Shown here: positions 19,501-27,812 of the stretch, one piece after another
Layout of the letters: the number at the start of each line of letters is the position of its first letter
Numbering within the stretch: position 1 is the first letter of the stretch
Source of the DNA: Pontibacter flavimaris
GTDB lineage: Bacteria; Bacteroidota; Bacteroidia; Cytophagales; Hymenobacteraceae
Direction: 5' to 3'
Length of the DNA stretch: 64,000 nucleotides
Assembly (NCBI RefSeq): GCF_001907195.1
Contig: NZ_LVWA01000004.1
Coordinates: forward strand, 248,001-312,000
Position numbers and translations under genes: made by a program
Notes under the pieces: model-generated
What the model was told of the DNA's origin: nothing
The model's database searches: none
Seen by the model: only the letters and a program-made list of their open reading frames with translations

Positions 19501-19935
19501 GTTCAGGTCGACCCAGTAGCCCATCTGCTCAGTGAGCGTGTCCCACTGGTTCTTAAAGCGCATCACCGTTTCGCGGCAGTGCTGGTTGTACGCTTCTACC
19601 GAGATGGTTTTGCCAATGTCTTCCTTGGTGATGCCCAGTTCCTTCTCTACCTGCAGTTCTACGGGCAGTCCATGCGTATCCCAGCCGCCTTTGCGGTTTA
19701 CCTGGAAGCCTTTCAGCGTCTTGTAGCGGCAGAAAATATCCTTCACGGCGCGGGCCATTACGTGGTGAATTCCCGGCGTGCCGTTGGCAGAAGGCGGCCC
19801 CTCATAAAACACAAAAGGCGTGTTGCCTTCACGGGTGGCTACTGATTTTTCAAAGATATTGTGCTGCTTCCAGAAGGAGAGCACTTCTTCGCCTACCTTG
19901 GCGTAATTCAGGTTTTTATACTCGTTGTACTTCAC
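16582..19935 (-). CDS. ileS: Isoleucine--tRNA ligase
   Basis: The 1117-residue class I synthetase has the HIGH-equivalent PPSANGTPGIHH near residue 50, where GIHH replaces canonical HIGH. It has the editing CP1 domain and KMSKR at about 657-661. Its length and a long C-terminal extension without a zinc finger fit the eukaryote-like type 2 IleRS, some of which resist mupirocin. That resistance is an inference only. The start is GTG: an in-frame TAA lies two codons upstream, so no other start is possible. Confidence 0.97.
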   Translation of the reverse strand: MKYNEYKNLNYAKVGEEVLSFWKQHNIFEKSVATREGNTPFVFYEGPPSANGTPGIHHVMARAVKDIFCRYKTLKGFQVNRKGGWDTHGLPVELQVEKELGITKEDIGKTISVEAYNQHCRETVMRFKNQWDTLTEQMGYWVDLNNPYITFEDEYIESCWALLKRLYDKGYLYKGYTIQPFSPAAGTGLSSHELNQPGCYKMVKDTTIVAQFEVKKITRNMFLFEHEEERVYFLAWTTTPWTLPANTALAVGKNIKYVKVQTYNQYTFEPISVILAKDLVSRYFNPKAAELALTGYKAGDKLIPYKVVEEFTGADLAGVEYHQLMPYVQPDKPAFRVIIGDYVTTEDGTGMVHISPTFGADDARVAAQNDIPALLVLDENGKPAPIVDRQGRFVPEITDFAGMYVKNYAKEDESSPEYRPTDVKIAIKLKEEGKAFKVEKYEHTYPHCWRTDMPVLYYPLDSWFIKTTAVKDRLIELNKTINWKPESTGTGRFGNWLENLVDWNLSRSRYWGTPLPIWRTEGGEEEICIGSIAQLNEEIARAVDAGVMDASVEVKDLHRPYVDNVVLLSDSGKPMYREPDLIDVWFDSGAMPYAQWHYPIENKEIFEQNFPADFIAEGVDQTRGWFFTLHALAVMLEDSVAYKNVIANGLVLDKNGNKMSKRLGNAIDPFEMIGQYGPDAVRWYMISNAPPWDNLKFNPDGVVETQRRFFGTLQNTYSFFALYANLDNFTYSEADVPMAQRTESDRWIISKLNTLIQDVDGYYADYDPTRAARAIQDFVVDDLSNWYVRLNRKRFWKGEYNQDKMAAYQTLYTCLENIAILAAPVAPFFTEQLYRDLNAVSSRHREESVHLAYYPEVNHEDINKDLEERMQLAQSVSSLVHSLRKKEMIKVRQPLQRILIPVLNPKMKQQIEAVADLILSEVNVKTIEYIDDTSGILVKKIKPNFKKLGQVFGPKMKLVAAAVQQMEQKDIAELEREGGFKIMLNEEETAVLTPEDVEISSEDIPGWLVASEGKLTVALDITITEELKQEGIARDLVNRIQNLRKDSNLEVQDKIHIAMQQSAPEVNAAVANYSNYICAETQALGLEVVQELPSATLLDIDEYKVYIRIQTEQNAIV

Positions 19936-20736
19936 CGTTTATAGGTTTTATAACTTCCTCAACCGTTATTCTCTTTTTCTTGCTTTGCCGCCTCACGTTC
20001 AGTTTGCCTTTGATTGCCTGTGAATGGTCTCCAGCGCATGTAAAGTCGTGGTCAGCAAGATGGCAATTTAAGCAGGTTTGGCCACATTTCAATCGATGAG
20101 GCCAGCTTCCACTGCATTCCAACACGCTGCTATGGCATTGGTTCTGCAAAGGTACAGATTTTTTGCGGCACCGGGAGGCTGCAAACGCATAAAGCTGCTG
20201 AAACGAACCTGCCTAAGTGGCTATGAATCTGCTACGTCTGGTCAGATAAGCGCTGGGCTTCCCTTACGCTCCCTGCCTCTCCCCGCGCCTGCTGCTGGCT
20301 GTGCATAAAAGGAGTACAATCGGCCCATTTATACTTCCTGCCGCGATTTCATACTTGTTTTTCACATGCTGATGCCTGTTTAGCCTCCTGTGCCGCGTTC
20401 TCCTCCCAATATGTGTATTTCCCGCAGTTTTTTACACGACACAAATGTGTATAACTTTCAAGCTTTCGCCTTTTACACATCTAATCCACTGTTTTCACGC
20501 TCCTCCTTATACATTTTAACACGCATAAATCCACATTTTATACTTTACATAACTTTCACACTTAAAGACAAGTTCTAACGCCTGTGATTCTTTCGCTCTA
20601 TACTTTATACTTGGAACGGGGTTGGCAAAGTATGAGGCCGGTGCGTTCAACGCAAATCGCCCCATACACCGGTGAAGGAGATGGGGCGATGAATGGTGTC
20701 CCTATTAAGACGGTATACTTGCAGTTCTACGGAGCC
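19936..20736. other. 800-base spacer upstream of ileS
   Basis: No convincing gene is seen. The part next to ileS may be its leader. The part from about 20380 to 20580 is AT-rich, with several GTGTA/TACAC words and two weak DnaA-box-like 9-mers (around 20482 and 20527). Five TATACTT copies lie between 20330 and 20720. A 77-codon TTG-start ORF over the ileS leader has no protein-like character. Confidence 0.6.
20147..20154 (-). promoter_or_regulatory. Possible -7 element for ileS with a long leader
   Basis: The minus strand reads TACCTTTG (TAnnTTTG). If used, ileS mRNA would have a leader of about 210 bases before its GTG. The nearest upstream TTTG is 27 bases away, longer than the usual 19-22, so the assignment is moderate. 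Confidence 0.4.
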
Positions 20737-20928
20737 TTAGAGGCGGTCAATCCACTCCTTTATCTCGTGCTTGGTCTTGCCTACTCTTTGCTGCATCCGT
20801 CCAAGCCACTCGTCCTGCCTGCCTTCTTCATAGGTCAGGTCGTCATCGGTTAAGTCTCCGTATTGCTGCTTCATTTTGCCCTTTAGCTCATTCCAGTTGC
20901 CGCGGGCCCTGTATTCTGTTTCTCTCAT
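20737..20928 (-). CDS. CsbD-family stress protein
   Basis: The 63-residue hydrophilic protein has the family core GNWNELKGKMKQQYGDLTDDD, then EGRQDEWLGRMQQRVGKT and a charged C-terminus. CsbD proteins are small cytosolic general-stress proteins of unknown biochemical role. The length is typical. It stands alone, with a terminator-like hairpin on its upstream side belonging to glyS. Confidence 0.9.
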   Translation of the reverse strand: MRETEYRARGNWNELKGKMKQQYGDLTDDDLTYEEGRQDEWLGRMQQRVGKTKHEIKEWIDRL

Positions 20929-21011
20929 GGTTTTAATGCTTGATTTATACTTCTATAAACGAGCCGCGGTATCGGGGGGTTTAAAACAGGCTAAGCCACA
21001 AGAACATAAAA

Positions 21012-21043
21012 AAAGCCGAAGGCGCTGCTGCACCTTCGGCTTT
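21012..21043 (-). terminator. Terminator of glyS
   Basis: Arms AAAGCCGAAGG and CCTTCGGCTTT, with flanking A and T runs, lie about 20 bases past the glyS stop. Confidence 0.88.
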
Positions 21044-21063
21044 CTCCATTTTATACTTTATAC

Positions 21064-22566
21064 TTAGGCCAGCTTTTCCAGAATGCTCTTAAAGCTGACA
21101 GCCTTGCTGATGTAGGCCTGCAGTTCGCTGATGGGCATGCGCACCTGCTCACGGCTGTCGCGGTCGCGCACGGTTACGGTATTATCCTCCAGCGTTTGGT
21201 GGTCTACAGCAATACAGAAAGGCGTGCCGATCAGATCCTGACGGGTGTAGCGCTTGCCGATGCTGTCGCGGTCTTCGTAAATCAGGTTGAAATCATACTT
21301 CAGGCTGTCGTAGATCTCGGAAGCTTTCTCCGGCAGCCCGTCTTTCTTGGTCAGCGGAAGTATGGCGGCTTTCACCGGGGCCAGCGCCGGGTGCAGTTTC
21401 AGGAAGGTGCGGCTCTTGGTGCTTTCACCCTCGGTAATCTCTTCTTCGGTATAGGCGCTGCACAGTACCATCAAAAACAGGCGGTCAGCGCCTACGGAGG
21501 TCTCCACCACGTAAGGCACGTAGTTGCCGTAAGGCTTGCCTTCCTCGTTCAGGTCGTTGTCGAAGTACTGTAGCTTTTTGCGGCTCAACTCCTGGTGCTG
21601 CGTCAGGTCGAAGTCGGTGCGGGAGTGGATACCCTCTACCTCTTTGAAACCAAACGGGAACTCAAACTCGATGTCCAGGGCAGCGTTGGCGTAGTGGGCC
21701 AGCTTCTCGTGGTTGTGGAAGCGCAGTTTGTTGGTTGGCACCCCAATGGCCTCGTGCCACTTACGGCGCGTATCTCTCCACTGCTCGTACCACTCCATCT
21801 CGGTGCCAGGGCGCACAAAGAACTGCAGCTCCATCTGCTCAAACTCGCGCATGCGGAAGATAAACTGGCGCGCCACGATCTCGTTCCGGAAGGCCTTTCC
21901 GATCTGGGCGATACCGAACGGCACCTTCATGCGGCCGGTCTTCTGCACGTTCAGGAAGTTTACGAAAATGCCCTGAGCCGTTTCGGGGCGCAGGTAAATG
22001 GTCTGCGAATCTTCGGCCACAGAGCCCACCTGGGTGGAGAACATCAGGTTGAACTGGCGCACTTCCGTCCAGTTGGTGGTACCGGAGACCGGGCATTTGA
22101 TATTTTCCTTGATGATAAGTTCGCGCACACTGTCCAGGTCCTCAGCGCCGAGCAGCCTACCCATCTCTACCAGCAGTTCGCTGGCTTTCTCGTAGTGGCC
22201 GTCTTTCTCGTACTGGGCCGCTTTGTCTTCGATCAGCACGTCGGCACGGTAGCGTTTCTTCGAGTCCTTGTTGTCGATCATCGGGTCGTTGAAGCTGTCC
22301 ACGTGACCAGAGGCCTTCCAAACCAGCGGGTGCATAAAGATCGACGCGTCCAGGCCAACTACGTTCTGGTTTAGCTGCGTCATGCTTTTCCACCACAGGG
22401 TCTTGATGTTGTTCTTCAGCTCCACGCCCATCTGGCCGTAGTCATACACGGCCTGCAGTCCATCATAGATCTCGCTGGACGGGAATATGAAACCATACTC
22501 CTTCGCGTGCGAGATGATGTCTTTTAACTGAGCGTTTTCTACAGGTGTTTTTTCTTGTGTCGCCAT
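21064..22566 (-). CDS. glyS: Glycine--tRNA ligase, single-chain dimeric type
   Basis: The 500-residue class II synthetase is of the alpha2 type. It has CPVSGTTNWTEVRQFNLMF and the catalytic block YLRPETAQGIFVNF. Motif 2 is FRNEIVARQFIFRMREFEQME, and the C-terminal anticodon-binding domain contains GKRYTRQDLIGTPFC. A promoter at 22571-22604 would begin transcription almost at the ATG, so the mRNA may be leaderless. The next methionine is 45 residues in, so the ATG at 22566 is secure. Confidence 0.96.
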   Translation of the reverse strand: MATQEKTPVENAQLKDIISHAKEYGFIFPSSEIYDGLQAVYDYGQMGVELKNNIKTLWWKSMTQLNQNVVGLDASIFMHPLVWKASGHVDSFNDPMIDNKDSKKRYRADVLIEDKAAQYEKDGHYEKASELLVEMGRLLGAEDLDSVRELIIKENIKCPVSGTTNWTEVRQFNLMFSTQVGSVAEDSQTIYLRPETAQGIFVNFLNVQKTGRMKVPFGIAQIGKAFRNEIVARQFIFRMREFEQMELQFFVRPGTEMEWYEQWRDTRRKWHEAIGVPTNKLRFHNHEKLAHYANAALDIEFEFPFGFKEVEGIHSRTDFDLTQHQELSRKKLQYFDNDLNEEGKPYGNYVPYVVETSVGADRLFLMVLCSAYTEEEITEGESTKSRTFLKLHPALAPVKAAILPLTKKDGLPEKASEIYDSLKYDFNLIYEDRDSIGKRYTRQDLIGTPFCIAVDHQTLEDNTVTVRDRDSREQVRMPISELQAYISKAVSFKSILEKLA

Positions 22567-22570
22567 GCCG

Positions 22571-22604
22571 CAAATATACTTCTTTCGTGTCTGTTTATGC
22601 CAAA
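22571..22604 (-). promoter_or_regulatory. Promoter of glyS, very close to the start codon
   Basis: On the minus strand, TTTG (22604-22601), a 22-base spacer and TATATTTG (22578-22571) match the Bacteroidota -33/-7 consensus. Only four bases (CGGC) separate the -7 element from the ATG. Confidence 0.65.
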
Positions 22605-22776
22605 TGCTAAGTTATACTTTTATTCGTGTATTTGCCCCTCCTTTACCCTTACACTTCTTTATCCCTGCACTTACTGGTTTTCCCGCTTGCATACTTTGGC
22701 TCAAACTAAATTTTTTGCCTGCTGCGTGGTAACAATTTCTTAACATTGCACATCAAGACTTAACATTGGTATAACT

Positions 22777-22784
22777 TACCTTTG
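22777..22784 (+). promoter_or_regulatory. -7 element for the PiT-like permease
   Basis: TACCTTTG (TAnnTTTG) lies 30 bases before the ATG at 22814. A -33 TTTG at the usual spacing is not clear. The nearest TTG is 28 bases upstream. Confidence 0.5.
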
Positions 22785-22813
22785 CAGCGTTTTATTTCTC
22801 ACTCATACATTTC

Positions 22814-23953
22814 ATGATGGCTAAGACTAGAAAGAAGCTAAGTACTGTAGCACCAGCCAAGCCACACAAGTTCACCAAGCGGTATAGTTTGGTAGATGTT
22901 GTCTTTCAGAAGGAAAAGAAGTTCCTATACTTCATCGCCTTCTCCCTGATAGCTGCGGGTGCGCTATACCCTTACCCCTCCATCGCCATGTGGGTGGGCT
23001 TTGCCTTTGCCGGTTACTCTGCCATCGCCAACGACAGTATTCAGACGATTGGCACGTTCATCGGTTCCAACGAGGACAAGAAATGGTACTGGCAGTGGCT
23101 GTTCATGGGCCTTATTTTTGTTTTCACGATTACCTACAGCTGGGTGGTATTCGATGGCGATGTGTCGTATCAGCGTTTAGCCACACCTGGTCTGGAGACG
23201 GCACCGACCAGCTTTGTATACCTGCAGCTGGCTTCGCCCATCATCCTGTTACTGCTTACCCGTTTCCGCATTCCTGTTTCCACCACGTTCATGCTGCTCA
23301 GCGTGTTCACGGCCACATCGGGTACTATCCTGAGCATGATCAACAAAAGTATAGCCGGTTACTTCGTGGCCTTTTTCTCGGCCCTGGTTATCTACCTGGT
23401 GCTTACCAAGGTCATCAAACGTTTTATCAAGGGGAAGGCGCACATTTCCTGGACCGTTGCCCAGTGGGTGATCAGCGGTTTCCTGTGGTACACCTGGCTG
23501 GCCCAAGACCTGGCCAACATCGCCGTTTACCTGCCCCGCCAGCTCAATGTATATGAGTTCCTGACTTTCACCCTGTTTATTTTCCTGGGCCTTGGTTTCC
23601 TGTTCTACAAGAAAGGGGATAAGATCCAGAACATCATCAACGAGAAATCAGAGGTGCGCGACGTTCGCAGCGCCACCATCATCGACCTGGTGTATGCCAT
23701 CATTCTTTATTTATTCAAGGAAGTGAACAACATCCCGATGAGCACAACCTGGGTTTTTGTGGGTTTGCTGGCCGGCCGCGAGCTGGGTATGCGCCTGCGC
23801 GCGCAAGACTCCCCGGTTAAGTTCGCCAAGACGTTCAATCTGATCGGCAAAGACATCCTGTCGGTAGCCATTGGTTTGACCATCTCCATAATCCTGGCAG
23901 TTGCCATTAACCCTGTGATACAGGAGGAGTTATATAACTTCTTCTTTGAATAG
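22814..23953 (+). CDS. PiT-type inorganic phosphate permease-like membrane protein
   Basis: The 379-residue protein has about ten membrane helices. The inverted-repeat signature of PiT transporters is recognisable in degenerate form: SAIANDSIQTIGTFIGS near residue 73 resembles GANDVANAxGT, and NNIPMSTTWVFVGLLAGRELG near residue 310 resembles the second copy. PiT proteins import phosphate with H+ or Na+. The divergent motifs leave another anion substrate possible. No regulator or PhoU-like gene is adjacent. A second ATG at 22817 is an equally good start. Confidence 0.8.
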   Translation: MMAKTRKKLSTVAPAKPHKFTKRYSLVDVVFQKEKKFLYFIAFSLIAAGALYPYPSIAMWVGFAFAGYSAIANDSIQTIGTFIGSNEDKKWYWQWLFMGLIFVFTITYSWVVFDGDVSYQRLATPGLETAPTSFVYLQLASPIILLLLTRFRIPVSTTFMLLSVFTATSGTILSMINKSIAGYFVAFFSALVIYLVLTKVIKRFIKGKAHISWTVAQWVISGFLWYTWLAQDLANIAVYLPRQLNVYEFLTFTLFIFLGLGFLFYKKGDKIQNIINEKSEVRDVRSATIIDLVYAIILYLFKEVNNIPMSTTWVFVGLLAGRELGMRLRAQDSPVKFAKTFNLIGKDILSVAIGLTISIILAVAINPVIQEELYNFFFE

Positions 23954-23977
23954 CCTTCTCACCTGCTTCTGACTCTT

Positions 23978-24007
23978 AAAAGCCTGGCATCGCTGCCGGG
24001 CTTTTTT
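23978..24007 (+). terminator. Terminator after the PiT-like gene
   Basis: The hairpin AAAAGCCTGGCA/TGCCGGGCTTTT (one G-T pair) is followed by six T, 25 bases beyond the stop. Confidence 0.85.
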
Positions 24008-24137
24008 GTTGGTGGACCTGTGGACATCCTTTTAAAGCATGAAGTATAAAAGTGGCCTTTTGAGTAAACGCAGTGGCTTTCGCGTATACTTATCCACGTG
24101 GTACGGCAGGTGATTTATACTTTGCACGAGACATAAA

Positions 24138-24178
24138 AAGAGCCCCGGCTATCATTTAGCCGGGGCTCTTCCTTTTTT
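24138..24178 (-). terminator. Terminator after the acidic protein gene (bidirectional)
   Basis: A perfect hairpin AAGAGCCCCGGCT/AGCCGGGGCTCTT is followed by CCTTTTTT on the plus strand and ATGTCTCG on the minus strand. The plus-strand tail is stronger, but its position suits the minus-strand gene ending at 24198. Confidence 0.75.
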
Positions 24179-24197
24179 AAAGTATAAACAGTTTTAC

Positions 24198-24656
24198 CTA
24201 TTTCTCAGGCCATACTACTTCCAGGTCGTCGTTGATGAATACCCCGAAGTTTACGGCGATCAGCTGGTCTTCGTCGAAGTATAGGTCGATCATCTCTTTC
24301 TCAAAAGAGATGCGGGTCTCGCCGGTTTCAGCCTCCTCTTCCTCCGGGTTGGTAACCTCGTGGTCGGTGAAAAGCTGCAGGACCTGCTGGCGGCTCATCT
24401 CGAAAACGCGCTCCCCGAAGATCTGCACGTCCCGGTTGGCTGTCTCGATGCAGCTCAGGCGGTAATCGTCCTCCTTATCGAAGTAGAGCGAGTAGCCCTC
24501 CTCCCAGTAGTTCCAGGCCTGATGCTCGAACTCATCCTCCTCATCTGATTCTTCCACCTCTTCAGGCTCGCCCAACAATTCTTCTACTTCTTCCATTGTC
24601 AGGCCAAACTTGATCTTACCAAGCCCTTTGCCCAACCTGATGTCTTTATTGATCAT
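24198..24656 (-). CDS. Acidic conserved hypothetical, BamE/SmpA-like opening
   Basis: The 152-residue protein opens with GKIKFGLTMEEVEELLGEPEEVEE, a pattern like the helix-hairpin of SmpA/BamE-type domains. It then has an acidic linker and YSLYFDKEDDYRLSCIE strands. It lacks a signal peptide, so an outer-membrane BamE role is unlikely. The ORF extends to a TTG at 24662, but the ATG at 24656 is preferred. The -7 element at 24682-24689 would give a leader of about 25 bases. Confidence 0.7.
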   Translation of the reverse strand: MINKDIRLGKGLGKIKFGLTMEEVEELLGEPEEVEESDEEDEFEHQAWNYWEEGYSLYFDKEDDYRLSCIETANRDVQIFGERVFEMSRQQVLQLFTDHEVTNPEEEEAETGETRISFEKEMIDLYFDEDQLIAVNFGVFINDDLEVVWPEK

Positions 24657-24681
24657 GTTCAATAGTGATTTTTTATATGTG

Positions 24682-24689
24682 CAAAGATA
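24682..24689 (-). promoter_or_regulatory. -7 element upstream of the acidic protein gene
   Basis: The minus strand reads TATCTTTG about 26 bases before the ATG at 24656, matching TAnnTTTG. Confidence 0.5.
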
Positions 24690-24732
24690 CGGTTTTTACC
24701 TTTCGTTGGGTTTTCTTTTTATTCTGCCCGGG

Positions 24733-25236
24733 CTATTCGTGCAGGTCTCTGAATTCCTCCATCAGCTGCCTATACTTCTCGTTCTCCTTCGCCTGCTCCC
24801 ACTTCTCCCTGAATATCGCCGCTGACTCGGCTTTTACGGGATCCGGATCGAGGGGGAGTTGCGGTCTGCCGTGGGCGCCGCTCTGGCCTTTTTTATCGTC
24901 CGGCACGGGGCCATTATACTTCTGGCCGCTGCGATGGTTGGCGTAGCGCCTGCTGCGGGTGTAGCCCATCTGCAGGAACTTGCGGGCCATGTCCGCGCCC
25001 ACAAAATCGTTTTGCCCCAGGTATTCCAGAAACAAAGTATAAATCTTCTCGCTCGATTCCCGCGCCACTTCCGGGTTTTTGAACCGCCAGTGCGGCAGTA
25101 TCTCCGACTTGTACGGCTCCACCAGCAATACGCCTTGCTCTCCTTTTCCTACCCTGTACAGCTCCGGGTGCTTCCTGAAATCTGTTTTATCGAAGTCCAG
25201 CTTATAGTTAAACGCTTTTTTCGCTTGTTTCTTCAT
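24733..25236 (-). CDS. DUF4385 family protein
   Basis: The 167-residue soluble basic protein has KLDFDKTDFRKHPELYRVGKGEQGVLLVEPYKSEILPHWRF-type N-terminal sequence and the MARKFLQMGYTRSRRYANH segment that define DUF4385. The function of this family is not established. The start codon lies inside the last codons of the antiporter gene (29-base overlap), so the two are probably translationally coupled in one operon. Confidence 0.85.
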   Translation of the reverse strand: MKKQAKKAFNYKLDFDKTDFRKHPELYRVGKGEQGVLLVEPYKSEILPHWRFKNPEVARESSEKIYTLFLEYLGQNDFVGADMARKFLQMGYTRSRRYANHRSGQKYNGPVPDDKKGQSGAHGRPQLPLDPDPVKAESAAIFREKWEQAKENEKYRQLMEEFRDLHE

Positions 25237-27283
25237 ACGCCTCCGTCGTCTGTTTCACCGGCACCGACTGGTGCTCTGAGTACTGTTCCGGGTAAATCAC
25301 GATAAAGCTGTTGTCCTTATAATCCCTAGACAGCACGCGCGGCACGTAATCCATGTTGCTGTTATAGGAAATCGTTTTCTTTCTGGCCGAGATCACGATC
25401 ACCATGTCATCCTTCTGCAGCTCTGACTTCATGCCGGCTATGTCTTTCATACTTGTGTACTCCTGGTAGCTTGCTTCCACGGTCGGCTTGCTGCCGCTTA
25501 CGGCTTTCTTGAGCTTGTTGAGGGTTCTTCTTCGGGACCGGAATACGATAGGCGCCCCCAGTTGCGTCGATAGCAGCTTCACGGACTTGATCCACCTCAG
25601 GAAGCCTCTTTCCAGTTCTGCGTTCGTTGGCACGATCACCATCAGCCTTCCCGTCGTGTTCAAGGGCTGGATGATCTTGCATACCAGGATCATCTCGTCT
25701 GTGTTTTCGAGGAGGTTGTCCAGCACTGACCCGAAGATCCTGTCGCGGGTTGTTATCTTGGCGTTCCAGCCCAGCACCACCTCCGTGATCATCAGTTCTT
25801 TTATGGCCCTCAGAATTCCGCTCGATACGTTCACGTCAATCTTGGAAACCAGCTGCACATCATTGTCTGTGGCCGAGGCGTGTGTGATGGCCTCCTGCAG
25901 CATCTTGTTCTTCTTGAAGATCTCCTCCTCGGCGTGCTCATTGTCTATCACCACGGCCAATGGGAAAATCGGGGCCTTATGCGCCGGGTTCTTCAACATG
26001 ATCGAGAGGTCGATCAACTGCTCGATGGTTTTCGGATTCCCTATCGGCACAAGGATCCGGTCTGGTTTCTGACTGATGTCCGGCTTCCTTCGGCTCTCGA
26101 AAATGGCCAGTTTCTTGCCTACCTTTTCCGTCGTCAGGGAGCTCACCATACTTGAGGTCAGGATCAGTACCACCGCACCGTTCAGGGCACTCTCCCCTAT
26201 CAGGCCTATCTCGTACCCTGCCAGCACCACGGCCAGTGTTGCCGCCGCGTGTGCACTGCTCAGGCCGAATATCAGGTTACGCTGCAGCACGCTGAACCCG
26301 AATATTTTTTGCGTAAGGAATGCAGCGGCATACTTGGTGAGCGGCGAGAGCACCACAATTGTGGCCGCTATCAGCATGGCGTTTGTGTCCGTGAAGAGTA
26401 CTTTCAGGTCCACCAGCATGCCGGTGCTGATCAAAAAGAATGGGATGAAGATGTTGTTGCCTACAAACTCTACCCTGTTCATCAGGGGCGATGTATGCGG
26501 TATGAGTGGGTTGAGCGCCAGGCCCGCCAGGAATGCGCCGATGATGGCCTCCATGCCTGCCAGCTCCGAGAGGAAGGCTGCGGCGAAGATAACAGTGAGC
26601 ACGAAGATGTACTGCGCGCCCTTTTCGCTCTCCAGTTGCTTAAACATCCATTTGGCAATCTTGGGAAACACCCAAAGCACCACCACCACAAAGGCAATCA
26701 TCTTGATGACCATCCATACCCAGAAGCCTGCGCTGGTTTCGCCCTGCGTTGAATTGATGATGATGGCCAGCACAAAAAGCACCGCTGTGTCGGTTATCAG
26801 CGTTCCACCTATGGTGATGGTAACTGCCTCGTTCTTGCTTAAGCCCAGTCGGCTGACGATGGGGTATGCCAATAGCGTGTGCGGGGCAAACATACTTGCC
26901 AGAAGTATGGCTGGTTTTATATCGTAATCGTGCAGGTAGAGAAAAACCACCGTACCCACCGAGATGGGTATCAGGAACGTGAAGGTGCCGAAAACGATGC
27001 TCCGTATCTTGTAGCGCTTAAAGTCTATCATGTCTATCTCCAGGCCTGCCTGGAACATGATATACAGCAAGCCCACCGTTCCGAACAACACGATGCTCGC
27101 GTCCCGCTCCAGGATATGAAACCCGTTCGGCCCCAGTATCACCCCAGCTATAATCAGGCCCACGATTCCCGGTATACTGAATTTTTTCAGGAATATCGGC
27201 ACCACCAGAATGATCAGGAGCACCAACGTGAATATCAGTATTGGCTCGTGGAACGGGAGCGATAGGTCTACCTTTAAAAGCAT
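25208..27283 (-). CDS. Kef-type cation:proton antiporter (CPA2) with C-terminal soluble domain
   Basis: The 691-residue protein has about 12 membrane helices (residues 12-395). It carries the CPA2 motifs GVILGPNG and LLYIMFQAGLEIDM, the TDTAVLFVLAIII segment and GAFLAGLALNPLIP. The C-terminal 290 residues are cytoplasmic, with USP-like strands (RILVPIGNPKTIEQLIDLSIML, VLGWNAKITTRDRIFGSVLDNLL). It likely exchanges Na+ or K+ for H+. DUF4385 overlaps its 3' end. The gene is almost free of the AAGTATA word that is so common in neighbouring DNA. Confidence 0.93.
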   Translation of the reverse strand: MLLKVDLSLPFHEPILIFTLVLLIILVVPIFLKKFSIPGIVGLIIAGVILGPNGFHILERDASIVLFGTVGLLYIMFQAGLEIDMIDFKRYKIRSIVFGTFTFLIPISVGTVVFLYLHDYDIKPAILLASMFAPHTLLAYPIVSRLGLSKNEAVTITIGGTLITDTAVLFVLAIIINSTQGETSAGFWVWMVIKMIAFVVVVLWVFPKIAKWMFKQLESEKGAQYIFVLTVIFAAAFLSELAGMEAIIGAFLAGLALNPLIPHTSPLMNRVEFVGNNIFIPFFLISTGMLVDLKVLFTDTNAMLIAATIVVLSPLTKYAAAFLTQKIFGFSVLQRNLIFGLSSAHAAATLAVVLAGYEIGLIGESALNGAVVLILTSSMVSSLTTEKVGKKLAIFESRRKPDISQKPDRILVPIGNPKTIEQLIDLSIMLKNPAHKAPIFPLAVVIDNEHAEEEIFKKNKMLQEAITHASATDNDVQLVSKIDVNVSSGILRAIKELMITEVVLGWNAKITTRDRIFGSVLDNLLENTDEMILVCKIIQPLNTTGRLMVIVPTNAELERGFLRWIKSVKLLSTQLGAPIVFRSRRRTLNKLKKAVSGSKPTVEASYQEYTSMKDIAGMKSELQKDDMVIVISARKKTISYNSNMDYVPRVLSRDYKDNSFIVIYPEQYSEHQSVPVKQTTEAYEETSEKSV

Positions 27284-27399
27284 AGTTTATCTTGTTGTGT
27301 GTATCCTTTTGCTTTGCGAGTTCTAAATATACAGATTTTCTCCTTGTTTTTTTCTCCTGTGTAAGCTCCCCGCCCCGTTTCACAGTCTTTTTTCCCGAC

Positions 27400-27812
27400 C
27401 TTTCCACACTTCACAGTCCTTAATAATTTTTGTAAGAAGATTTTTTAAATAGAATCCTCTTTCATTGTTAGGTCTGTTTATAAGTGGACAACTTTACTCA
27501 GGTTTGTGTAAGGTCCATAACTTGTGTACATCGTTTGTTCTTTTCACCAGCCGCAAGGTTGAGATGTGGATTTTAGCTGCTTTTGTACCAATAGCTTAGC
27601 CCTCTTATCCACTTTTTGCCCTTTTGTGTGTATTTCTTTATGAACAGGAAACAGAAAGGTGGAAAAGGCCCAAACGGAGGGTGAATTATACACCGGTATC
27701 CACTTTTTACCCTTTGTGTAAGCCATTCCGGGGTGTGTAATATCTGTGCGTGCAAGTTATCCTTACCTTTACCCACGCTTTTCCACAGGGTTAGGCACAA
27801 CTTTGTGGATTA
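27400..27812. promoter_or_regulatory. Cluster of seven DnaA-box-like 9-mers (candidate origin)
   Basis: Compared with TTATCCACA, three sites match 8 of 9: 27605-27613 (TTATCCACT), 27779-27787 (TTTTCCACA) and 27804-27812 (minus, TAATCCACA). Four match 7 of 9: 27400, 27483 (minus), 27565 (minus) and 27696. An AT-rich stretch at 27419-27465 could serve as an unwinding element. The parS site 5 kb away adds support. No site is a perfect box and gene orientation does not switch here, so this is a candidate only. Confidence 0.4.

Noticed and set aside
19916..20149. 77-codon minus-strand ORF overlapping the ileS leader
   Set aside because: TTG start, overlaps ileS, Cys/His-rich without structure; more likely leader RNA.
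20584..20853. 89-codon plus-strand ORF over csbD-like
   Set aside because: It overlaps the CsbD gene on the other strand and is hydrophobic only by codon complement.
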